13,889 nucleotides of DNA from an uncultured Bacteroidales bacterium (GTDB lineage: Bacteria > Bacteroidota > Bacteroidia > Bacteroidales > Paludibacteraceae), in assembly GCA_937916355.1 (NCBI GenBank), contig CALFTM010000040.1, positions 1-13,889 on the forward strand, written 5' to 3'. Numbering within the stretch: position 1 is the stretch's first letter; every line of letters begins with the position of its first letter. Shown here in pieces: positions 1 to 6,093 of this stretch. Below the pieces are notes generated by a model. The model did no database searches, was not told the DNA's origin, and worked only from the letters and a program-made list of their open reading frames with translations. A program made the translations under genes and the position numbers.

Positions 1-54
1 CCGGAGATAATCAAGATCTACAACGGACACTTCACTTTGATTCGCTCGAAGTGA
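1..54 (+). CDS. C-terminal tail of an unidentified gene (partial)
   Basis: The first 17 codons in frame 1, ending at TGA 52-54, read as the tail of a protein entering from the left edge (ending ...HFTLIRSK). The choice of frame rests on two things. The stop lies 22 bases before a clear terminator at 77-109, and the codons are rich in C and G at third positions. The alternative is frame 3, which stays open to TAA 123-125 but would have to run through the terminator hairpin. Too little protein is present to name a family. Confidence 0.4.
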   Translation, partial: PEIIKIYNGHFTLIRSK

Positions 55-76
55 TCGAGATAGAAATAAGGGAAAG

Positions 77-109
77 CGGCTGTCTTATAATTAGGCAGCC
101 GTTTTTTTT
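77..109 (+). terminator. Rho-independent terminator
   Basis: CGGCTG at 77-82 pairs with CAGCCG at 96-101. The stem extends by one wobble and one C-G pair, leaves a 9-base AT loop, and is followed directly by eight T's (102-109). The orientation fits the gene entering from the left on the plus strand. There is no matching A tract on the other side, so it should act on the plus strand only. Confidence 0.8.
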
Positions 110-164
110 ATGCAAAAGTTTGTAAAAAAGCAAAAAAAAGTTTTTCGGTTTTGTGAAAAAATAA

Positions 165-172
165 TAAACTTG
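165..172 (+). promoter_or_regulatory. Possible Bacteroidota -7 promoter element
   Basis: TAAACTTG differs at one position from the Bacteroidota -7 consensus TAnnTTTG. A T-rich stretch at 141-145 lies at about the right distance for the -33 element, but it is not a clean TTTG. If used, transcription would start near 178 and run through the 13-codon frame and the folded RNA region. Confidence 0.3.
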
Positions 173-214
173 TATATCCAAAAATCATAGAGTTGTTTTT
201 TGGAGAGTACATAT

Positions 215-256
215 ATGAAAAAGCGTGCTGTGCGCTTTGGTTTTGACGATAGATGA
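215..256 (+). CDS. 13-codon open frame, possible leader peptide
   Basis: ATG at 215 opens a 13-residue frame (MKKRAVRFGFDDR) ending at TGA 254-256. GGAGAG at 202-207 sits at ribosome-binding distance, a better Shine-Dalgarno match than most genes in this window have. It lies about 40 bases after a possible promoter and upstream of strong hairpins, which is the layout of a leader peptide or of the broken start of a lost gene. The peptide has no run of a single amino acid of the kind used in classical attenuators. Chance occurrence is quite possible. Confidence 0.25.
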   Translation: MKKRAVRFGFDDR

Positions 257-284
257 ATCTCGCAAATTCTGTATGTTAATCAAA

Positions 285-467
285 AACAAAGCAACGGAAA
301 CGCTCTATGGGATGTCGTGAGAACGGACTCCCCTTTTTGCTATGCAGAAGGGTTGTTTGTTATCATATCATCATCGTGGGGTTTTTGCGTTGCTCGTTTC
401 GATTAACAGGGCAATGCGAGAGCCTATCTATCGTGGAACGAGCGACATGCTTGCCCCACGTTTTTTT
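285..467 (+). ncRNA. Candidate structured RNA or attenuator ending in a terminator
   Basis: Two folded domains are visible. In the first, 285-295 (AACAAAGCAAC) pairs with 352-361 (GTTGTTTGTT) with one bulged G, and encloses a small CCTT/AAGG hairpin (332-335/348-351). In the second, CGTGGGG 375-381 pairs with CCCCACG 454-460, GCGT 387-390 with ATGC 447-450 (one wobble), and GCTCGTTTC 392-400 with GGAACGAGC 435-443 (one wobble). A small GGC/GCC hairpin (410-412/422-424) lies at the tip, and seven T's follow at 461-467. The second domain alone would work as an unusually large terminator. I see no signature of RNase P RNA, tmRNA, SRP RNA or a known riboswitch. It may be a small RNA, or a leader controlling the gene 65 bases downstream. 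Confidence 0.5.
375..467 (+). terminator. Large hairpin terminator ahead of the GTPase-like gene
   Basis: A seven-base-pair GC-rich closing stem (375-381/454-460) is followed immediately by T7 at 461-467, as in rho-independent termination. The loop is a roughly 70-base folded arm, far longer than in an ordinary terminator. It lies between the possible promoter near 165 and the start codon at 532, so it would stop or attenuate transcription into the downstream cassette unless a second promoter lies in 468-531, where I see none that is convincing. Confidence 0.55.
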
Positions 468-531
468 ATATGAAGAGAAAAAGAGATTTAAAAATGCATT
501 AGGGTGAGGTGCAAAAAAAAACGATTGCATT

Positions 532-1443
532 ATGAGCGATATTTTAGAGGATTTTTCTATGGGTTTGGAAATGTCGAATCCTATCTATGGAGCTACAAAG
601 GCGATTTGGAAAAAAGTTAGAGAATCTGAAAAGGAAAAATGTTTGATGTTATTAGGTTCTAAAGGTTCCGGAAAAACTATGTTGTGGAAACAACTGACCA
701 GGAAAACAGAGGAAGAAGAGTTTGACGATGGAGAAGTAGTAGGGGGCTCTATAAGAAAAGGAGGGACTTCTATCGTGGACACAATCGGAACTTTATTTAA
801 AAAAGCTAATCTGCCCTTTGATGACGAGGAGTCTTTAAAAAAGGAAGATATAAAATCCGATATTCTTAGTTTAAATCCATTATTAGGTATTTTGGGAACT
901 GATAAATTTTTAGACAAGAAATTCGGTGAGAAAAAAATAAATATAATGCCAGTGTTGGATTATGACGGGGCAGATTCAATGGTTAAACAAAGTGCCGATG
1001 ATTTGGAGGAGGTTTTAGGAAAAGAAGATGAAGGTTCTTTTTTGGATCAATCTTTTTATGCAGATGTTTGGGATACAATTATAAATAAAAAAAAGAGTAA
1101 CGATTGTTGTATTCTTTATTTAGTCGATCTGCTTACCTTAGAAAAGAAAAAAATGGAGGTTATCGCACGTTTGAGAAGATTAAGTGATTCTGTTGCTAAG
1201 GTATTGAATGACAGAGAGAGCATCAGAGAAAAACTTAGTGTTATTTTGCTGTTGACGAATCGAAAAAAATTTAGACAAGTTAATCCTACAGACGATTGCA
1301 GGGAAATATATCAAAGGATTATTGGCAATGCGATAGATCCTCAAAGAATAAATTTTAAAATTAAATCTGTGATGGTTGTAGATGTGTCAGAGGAAAAAGA
1401 TGTGGAAAGAATCAAAGAAAAAATATTTAGCGTATTAGCTTAA
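532..1443 (+). CDS. GTPase-like P-loop protein, unknown family
   Basis: The product is a 303-residue soluble protein. Near the N-terminus, strand CLMLLG leads into a perfect Walker A/G1 motif, GSKGSGKT (42-49). Two DxxG candidates for the G3 motif follow: DTIG (83-86) and DYDG (143-146, after hydrophobic strand INIMPVL). Strand CCILYLVDLL (192-201) looks like the strand before the G4 helix. VILLLTNRKKF (237-247) sits where G4 (NKxD or TKxD) belongs but lacks the specificity aspartate. VMVVDVS near the C-terminus resembles the G5 strand. This order matches a GTPase fold with a charged insert between 87 and 135. No signal peptide or membrane helix is seen. The coding sequence is AT-rich and Lys/Glu-heavy compared with the core genes further right. 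It is followed 34 bases later by an unknown gene, probably co-transcribed. A different P-loop ATPase family remains possible. Confidence 0.75.
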   Translation: MSDILEDFSMGLEMSNPIYGATKAIWKKVRESEKEKCLMLLGSKGSGKTMLWKQLTRKTEEEEFDDGEVVGGSIRKGGTSIVDTIGTLFKKANLPFDDEESLKKEDIKSDILSLNPLLGILGTDKFLDKKFGEKKINIMPVLDYDGADSMVKQSADDLEEVLGKEDEGSFLDQSFYADVWDTIINKKKSNDCCILYLVDLLTLEKKKMEVIARLRRLSDSVAKVLNDRESIREKLSVILLLTNRKKFRQVNPTDDCREIYQRIIGNAIDPQRINFKIKSVMVVDVSEEKDVERIKEKIFSVLA

Positions 1444-1477
1444 TATTTGTTGAAGAGATCCTTGGTTGATAAGTTTA

Positions 1478-2251
1478 ATGAAAAAAGAATCGAGTATGAA
1501 TGGTATAAATAAAGCAAATTTGTTAATTATAGCAGATGACGAGTTGAATTACGGTATAGAACATGGTTATTATCCTGAAATTACACAGCTGGTGAAAAAA
1601 GGTGATTGTGAGTTGTGTACATTGGAGGAATATAACCATGGTAAGGTTAATTTAGTGTTGAAGCAAAGGCCTCAAGGAAATGCTAAGGATGTGTATATTA
1701 AGAACCCATATACAAATGTGTATGAAAACATTTATTGTCCGCAAGATGATGTGAGATTCTCTTTTGTGAGTGATAAATCTTTTGCGATGAAAGAGGCTTT
1801 TGTGCGGTTGGGTGCAAAACGGATTTTCGTGAGTGAGGGAACAATGCATTCTGTACATACTAAAAATAGTGCTTACGTTGAGGGGTCTTACGAAGGAGTG
1901 ACGGGAAGAGTTACCACGACTTGGGGGTCAGGTCATTCTGAAACTGTAAAAAAATCTTTGGAATATTCTAATCCTTATAATCAGCCTCGGAGTTGGAATG
2001 AGGCTTTTGATTATGTTAAAAATCATGGACTGATAGGAGAAGCCTCGTTAGTGTTGTTATGTGAACGATTGAGAGACTGCGGAAAGTTGAGTGGGAAAGA
2101 GCGGATGGGAGTCTCTTTCCTTGATGAGTATTCCAATTCGTTTGGTTTGGCTGTGGGTGTAGAAGCCTTTGGTTTTGGCGGAGAAGTAGGATATGACACG
2201 GAAACCATCACCAGTTATCAATTTGAAACAATTGTTGAAATCGAGTTTTAG
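1478..2251 (+). CDS. Unknown beta-rich protein, partner of the GTPase-like gene
   Basis: I do not recognise this family. From ATG 1478 the product has 257 residues. A TTG at 1466 would add four residues and has GAAGAG at a good ribosome-binding distance (1452-1457), and ATG 1496 would remove six, so the start is uncertain. The N-terminal part begins with a hydrophobic strand (NLLIIADDE). The middle (KEAFVRLGAKRIFVSEGT) looks like a helix and strand. The segment after it is rich in Thr, Ser, Gly and alternating hydrophobic residues, suggesting beta hairpins. The last 38 residues contain a glycine-rich alternating stretch (FGLAVGVEAFGFGGEVGY) ending in VEIEF. There is no signal peptide and no classical membrane helix. 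It lies 34 bases after the GTPase-like gene and ends at a terminator, so the two form a bicistronic unit. An effector or membrane-inserting role is conceivable but is only an inference. Confidence 0.7.
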   Translation: MKKESSMNGINKANLLIIADDELNYGIEHGYYPEITQLVKKGDCELCTLEEYNHGKVNLVLKQRPQGNAKDVYIKNPYTNVYENIYCPQDDVRFSFVSDKSFAMKEAFVRLGAKRIFVSEGTMHSVHTKNSAYVEGSYEGVTGRVTTTWGSGHSETVKKSLEYSNPYNQPRSWNEAFDYVKNHGLIGEASLVLLCERLRDCGKLSGKERMGVSFLDEYSNSFGLAVGVEAFGFGGEVGYDTETITSYQFETIVEIEF

Positions 2252-2252
2252 C

Positions 2253-2284
2253 AAAAAAAAGCCTCCTTTAAAGGGGCTTTTTTT
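2253..2284. terminator. Bidirectional terminator between convergent genes
   Basis: An A8 run and GCC-T-CCTTT (2253-2269) pair with AAAGGGGC and T7 (2270-2284), leaving one bulged T and a very tight TTTAAA turn. A's on the left and T's on the right let it serve both the plus-strand cassette ending at 2251 and the minus-strand propeller gene ending at 2317. Confidence 0.8.
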
Positions 2285-2316
2285 GACCTAATTCTATAAG
2301 AATTTTCTTTCTCCAC

Positions 2317-4317
2317 TTATTGTTGCCTCAAAAAATAATTTGCGATTTTATAGATGGCGTAGCTTTTTTTGTTGCATGGTTCTGGTAAGAACACGCCACC
2401 AGTTGCCTCGTCAAGCAACATGCCGACCTGAACAGACTTGATGAGGAAATCTTCTCCTTTATAACTTGCATACCATGTAGTGCAGAGATAGCCGGGACGA
2501 GAGGCTATGTTTGTTACAATTAAATATTCTCCATTTGACAACAAAAAAACGAAAGTTTTTTCAGTGCGTGCTGTAGATGATCTATCGTAGGGATTCCCTA
2601 AGGATAGTATGTTCAAAAGGACTTTTTGGTCAATCAGTCCGATAGTGTCGGCGAATGAATTATAAAAGTTTTTTTCTTCTTTTCTAATTTCACCCGTCTC
2701 GGCTAAGTGGCCTATATATTCCTTATACGCTATTTTGTCCTCTTCTGTCACATTGAATTTTATGGTGTCTTCAATCCCTTTCATGCTTCTGACAACAGCT
2801 CGGAAAAGGTTGTCTACATCAGCGACATCTATTTCCTTAGGGATCTCTTTTTCTTTCTCTTTTTTGTTTTTGAATGTGTTGACATACTCCTTTTGCTTAA
2901 ACAACCCTTTTTTATTCTCGTAAATCGCACCTGCTTGATATGGCGCACCAATACAACCTCCAGACACTTTCGCCAATATGAAATTCATAACTTTCTGATC
3001 GTCCAGCTCCGTCACGTTAGAGACATAAGGTTCAACACTTCTCTTGTCTATATTGATTTTGTATTTGTTGAAGTTCCTGTCTGATACGCAAAGAGTTCCT
3101 TCTTTTTTCCACTTATTCCATATTTGGCCAGGGATAGATGCAAAACGGAACCACGTTCCGGATTCATCCTTGCACATAATGTCATTGCCGTCAGTCAAAT
3201 ATATATTTCCTTTCAGTGTGTCTATAGAACTATATTTAAGTTCCTCTTCGGTATAATCAATGTTCTTATCTGAATAGATTTCATGAGTTTTCAAGCCATC
3301 GATTCCAATGGAACATATATTAAAGTTGTCCATAAGAAAATATATCCGATCGTTCTCCATGTCTTTCAATGTGATTTGTTCGACTACATCTTTAGGGATT
3401 TTTTGCACCCATTTGAGTTTCAGGTTAGAATCGAAAAGTGCTACATTGTTGTTGGTGGTAATTGCCATCAATTCTCCATTATCCGTACGATCAACCCATT
3501 CTAAGGTGTCGATTTTTTGCCATTTGATATTGTCTTTATCAGACATGTAGATGTTGTTGTATTGAGCTACAAAATAATGGTTCCCAACAGGTCTAAAATA
3601 CCCGACTCGATCAATGCCATACCCTTTGCCTTTATTTGGATTTTGATCCCCCGGAGTCAGGATTATCCTGAACGAGTTGCCATTATTTGTGGTTTTTAAA
3701 ATCAGATTATTATTAGTGGATATATATCCAGTTACCCCGTCTGCTTCAAAATAAATGTCAGACGTGCGTTGTTTACCCATATCCCTACTCCCAAACGAAG
3801 CATAGATAGACTTCTTTTCCCATGTTTTCCCTGCGTCGTTAGAATGGTAGAAGTTTTGATCAATGTCCACTGCCCAAAGTTTTTTGTTCCCGTCGGTGTA
3901 CATTGCGTCTATGTATTCTGTTTTTGTGCTGCTATTGTCAAATGTCTTCCCTCCATTTTCAGAGCGATATATTGCACCTAATGAATCAGAAGAGACCTTA
4001 TCCCCAGATATGACTAAAGATTTATCAGACAGCTCATGTATCGAGAAATACTGGGGGTCGTAATAGCTATATGTATCATCTTGGGGCTTTTTTAACACCG
4101 TCCACTGAGAAGATGAAAGGTTTGTCTTTATTATGCATCCCGCTCTGTTCACGATGTAACAATCTTCATCTTTTGTGACATGGAAATCAGACGGGTACGC
4201 CCTGAGAGTCATACGAGCACGAGTGTCCTTTGCAGGTGCGTTAATCCCCAAAACTGACGGACTAAAACAGAACAACCCCATGGTGAAAAGTAATGATTTT
4301 AATGTGTTGAATTTCAT
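2317..4317 (-). CDS. Secreted beta-propeller protein with BNR/Asp-box repeats
   Basis: The product has 666 residues and begins with a Sec signal peptide: Lys at positions 2 and 7, a hydrophobic core (LLFTMGLFCF) and a likely cut near residue 24. There is no lipobox cysteine, so it should be soluble in the periplasm or exported. Three Asp-box/BNR-like repeats are clear: SENGGKTF (119-126), SNDAGKTW (159-166) and the degenerate TTNNGNSF (209-216). Such repeats occur in sialidases, sortilin/VPS10-like and photosynthesis assembly propellers. I see no sialidase catalytic set, so an enzymatic call is not justified. The propeller probably spans about residues 35-430. A Lys/Glu-rich stretch near 475-490 separates it from a C-terminal domain of about 180 residues that I cannot name. 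It is a single-gene unit with its own promoter near 4430 and a shared terminator at 2253-2284. Confidence 0.8.
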   Translation of the reverse strand: MKFNTLKSLLFTMGLFCFSPSVLGINAPAKDTRARMTLRAYPSDFHVTKDEDCYIVNRAGCIIKTNLSSSQWTVLKKPQDDTYSYYDPQYFSIHELSDKSLVISGDKVSSDSLGAIYRSENGGKTFDNSSTKTEYIDAMYTDGNKKLWAVDIDQNFYHSNDAGKTWEKKSIYASFGSRDMGKQRTSDIYFEADGVTGYISTNNNLILKTTNNGNSFRIILTPGDQNPNKGKGYGIDRVGYFRPVGNHYFVAQYNNIYMSDKDNIKWQKIDTLEWVDRTDNGELMAITTNNNVALFDSNLKLKWVQKIPKDVVEQITLKDMENDRIYFLMDNFNICSIGIDGLKTHEIYSDKNIDYTEEELKYSSIDTLKGNIYLTDGNDIMCKDESGTWFRFASIPGQIWNKWKKEGTLCVSDRNFNKYKINIDKRSVEPYVSNVTELDDQKVMNFILAKVSGGCIGAPYQAGAIYENKKGLFKQKEYVNTFKNKKEKEKEIPKEIDVADVDNLFRAVVRSMKGIEDTIKFNVTEEDKIAYKEYIGHLAETGEIRKEEKNFYNSFADTIGLIDQKVLLNILSLGNPYDRSSTARTEKTFVFLLSNGEYLIVTNIASRPGYLCTTWYASYKGEDFLIKSVQVGMLLDEATGGVFLPEPCNKKSYAIYKIANYFLRQQ

Positions 4318-4347
4318 GTGAATAATTTCTTTTTGAAAATTGTAAGG

Positions 4348-4411
4348 GAGACTCTAAAAAATCTGTTTTTTGCATTAGCGAGCCGCCGGAGTCTCGTAGA
4401 AACAGCTTCTA
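4348..4411 (-). repeat. Inverted repeats in the leader of the propeller gene
   Basis: GAGACTC 4348-4354 and GAGTCTC 4389-4395 form a perfect 7-bp inverted repeat around 34 bases. Inside it, A6 (4356-4361) can pair with T6 (4366-4371), next to a GC-rich patch (4379-4389). A second small hairpin, TAGAA 4397-4401 with TTCTA 4407-4411, lies just outside. All fall between the predicted minus-strand promoter and the start codon at 4317, so they would be transcribed as a folded 5' leader. They could be a regulatory leader or a small dispersed repeat. Confidence 0.45.
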
Positions 4412-4429
4412 AAGCATTTTTAATTTTGG

Positions 4430-4437
4430 CAAATTTA
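4430..4437 (-). promoter_or_regulatory. Bacteroidota -7 promoter element for the propeller gene
   Basis: Read on the minus strand this is TAAATTTG, an exact match to TAnnTTTG. The -33 region upstream (around 4455-4460 on the plus strand) has only a partial TTTG match. It would give a leader of roughly 105 bases carrying the inverted repeats at 4348-4411. Confidence 0.5.
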
Positions 4438-4742
4438 GTTTAATTTTTTAAATAAAGTAAACTATTTTGAGGTTGAATATTGATTTTAAGTATTGGGGGG
4501 GGTAAAATATTGATAATTGGTTGGTTGCGTTTACTGTTTGCATCTTTTTTTGTGAGGTTGGGAAGTCAGAGGAGTACGGACAATGTTATCAGATTGGTTG
4601 TAGTTGCGATCGCCTTGTCTGCTGAAAAATTCGCTTTAAGAAAGAGAATAAGCAAAGTTATTTTGGTTAAAAAAACTTAAAAAACATATTATAGTCGTTC
4701 ATTTCTCATAATTTAGCAACGCAAACTTTTATAACAGGAAAA

Positions 4743-6020
4743 ATGACTGAAATACTAATCATTTTGCTTTTGATTTTGATAAATGGCTTGTTTTCCATGT
4801 CTGAGATGGCTGTAGTGTCTGCTCGAAAAACAACATTGACGAATCAAGAGAAGGAGGGGAAGAAAGGTGCAAAGGAGGCTTTGCAGTTGGCTAATAATCC
4901 AGATCGTTTCTTGTCGACGGTTCAAATAGGCATCACATTGGTAGGGCTTCTCACGGGTATCTATTCAGGTGCGGCGTTGGCAGATTCTTTCGCACAAGTA
5001 TTTGTAAAGCTCGGATTGTCTTACAATGTGGCGCACATGGTGGCACAGACCATCATCGTTGTGATAGTGACTTATCTGACGATCGTTTTTGGAGAATTGG
5101 TGCCGAAACGATTAGGACTGAATTTGGCTGAGAAAATATCCGTTACGGTAGCTCGCCCGATGATGTGTTTGAGTAAATTGGCGGCTCCTTTCGTGTGGTT
5201 GCTTTCCAAAACAACGGAGGCTTTTGTGAAGATGTTGGGTATAGACAAAGCAGAGACGAAGGTGACAGAAGAGGACATCAAACAGATGGTTCAGGAAGGG
5301 TTAGAAGATGGAGTGGTCGAAGAGGTAGAGCAGGATATTGTGGAGCGTGTCTTTTTGTTAGGAGACTTGAAAGTTAGCCAGTTGATGACCCACCGTACGG
5401 AGATGGAGGTGCTCTATCTTGACATGACAAAGGAGGAGGTGAAAAACACTGTTTTGTCCTCTGTCTATGAAACCTACTTGGTGGTGGAAGATAGTCTGGA
5501 CAATGCAGTTGGAGTGGCGCAACTAAAAGATCTTGTCGGGGCATTTGATGCAGAAGAATTTAACTTGAAAAATTGGGTTCAGCCGGCAGACTTCATTTAT
5601 GAGAATATGAGTGTCTATAAAGCACTGGAACAGATGAAGGGAGACCGTGTCTCTATGGCATTCATCTGTGATGAGTTCGGAACATTCCAAGGGGTGATAA
5701 CATTGAAAGATATTTTGGAAGGTCTGGTTGGAACAATCAATGAAGAGGAGAGCGACCCGGATATAGTGCCGAGAGAAGATGGAGAGAGCTGGCTCGTTGA
5801 CGGTCAGAGCAAATTCCATGAATTCCTTACATATTTTGAACGAGAAGACCTATATCCTCATACTCAGAAGTTTAATACGGTTGCAGGTTTTTTGATCGAG
5901 CAGATGAAGAAACTCCCCTCTGCAGGAGAATCTATGGAGTGGGGAGATTTCCGTTTTGAAATCATAGATATGGATGGAGCGAGAATCGACAAAGTGTTGG
6001 TTTCAAAGAAAAAAACTTAA
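4743..6020 (+). CDS. CNNM/CBS/CorC-HlyC membrane protein (hemolysin-C/TlyC type)
   Basis: The product has 425 residues, the usual length for this family. An N-terminal CNNM (DUF21) transmembrane domain spans about residues 1-175, with hydrophobic segments at the very start, near 58-80 and near 98-115, and the family motif GELVPKRLGL just after. A pair of CBS domains follows (about 200-325, beginning near QLMTHRTEME and including VITLKDILEGLVG). A C-terminal CorC/HlyC domain (about 340-420) ends in the acidic strand pattern ...DGARIDKVLV. The family is tied to magnesium and cobalt homeostasis, mostly efflux, with CBS domains binding adenine nucleotides. The hemolysin name is historical and does not imply toxicity. 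A predicted promoter between it and pyrK suggests it is a unit of its own. Confidence 0.9.
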   Translation: MTEILIILLLILINGLFSMSEMAVVSARKTTLTNQEKEGKKGAKEALQLANNPDRFLSTVQIGITLVGLLTGIYSGAALADSFAQVFVKLGLSYNVAHMVAQTIIVVIVTYLTIVFGELVPKRLGLNLAEKISVTVARPMMCLSKLAAPFVWLLSKTTEAFVKMLGIDKAETKVTEEDIKQMVQEGLEDGVVEEVEQDIVERVFLLGDLKVSQLMTHRTEMEVLYLDMTKEEVKNTVLSSVYETYLVVEDSLDNAVGVAQLKDLVGAFDAEEFNLKNWVQPADFIYENMSVYKALEQMKGDRVSMAFICDEFGTFQGVITLKDILEGLVGTINEEESDPDIVPREDGESWLVDGQSKFHEFLTYFEREDLYPHTQKFNTVAGFLIEQMKKLPSAGESMEWGDFRFEIIDMDGARIDKVLVSKKKT

Positions 6021-6054
6021 AAAAAGAAAAACGTCGTAATTGGCGAAAAAGTTT

Positions 6055-6062
6055 TAACTTTG
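6055..6062 (+). promoter_or_regulatory. Bacteroidota -7 promoter element for the pyrK operon
   Basis: TAACTTTG matches TAnnTTTG exactly. No clean TTTG lies at the -33 position. It is 31 bases upstream of the pyrK start codon, leaving a leader of about 25 bases, too short for a pyrimidine-responsive attenuator. Confidence 0.55.
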
Positions 6063-6093
6063 TAGCTGAATTAGAATAGGTTAATAATTTATC

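Larger units (their letters stand above)
4318..4742. other. 425-base gene-free divergent region
   Basis: This gap separates the minus-strand propeller gene from the plus-strand CNNM/CBS gene. It holds the minus-strand -7 motif (4430-4437), the leader inverted repeats (4348-4411) and a run of eight G's (4495-4502). It also holds a 66-codon open frame at 4480-4680 that lacks an ATG and a ribosome-binding site. I see no convincing promoter for the gene at 4743; TAATTTAG at 4709-4716 is a 7-of-8 match to the fixed and free positions of the -7 consensus, without a -33 partner. Confidence 0.6.

Noticed and set aside
387..450. tRNA-like cloverleaf
   Set aside because: There is no T-loop GTTCGAxTC, no proper anticodon arm and no 3' acceptor pairing; the fold is a long hairpin.
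285..467. Type III toxin-antitoxin RNA (tandem repeats before a toxin gene)
   Set aside because: I see no head-to-tail direct repeats in this stretch, and the downstream protein has a P-loop rather than the small ToxN/AbiQ fold.
307..507. 66-codon open frame beginning MGCRENGLPF
   Set aside because: It overlaps the folded RNA and its T7 terminator, has no ribosome-binding site and reads as a Cys-rich, low-order peptide.
2707..3084. 125-codon plus-strand frame opposite the propeller gene
   Set aside because: It is antisense to a well-supported secreted protein, and its Phe/Leu-rich product is the usual shadow of Lys/Glu-rich coding sequence.
2317..4317. Sialidase call for the BNR protein
   Set aside because: Asp-boxes alone do not define sialidase; I could not find the N-terminal arginine motif (RIP type) or the catalytic Tyr/Glu context.
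4480..4680. 66-codon open frame in the divergent gap
   Set aside because: It has no ATG and no ribosome-binding site, contains the G8 run, and its basic hydrophobic product resembles no family. A gene remnant cannot be excluded.
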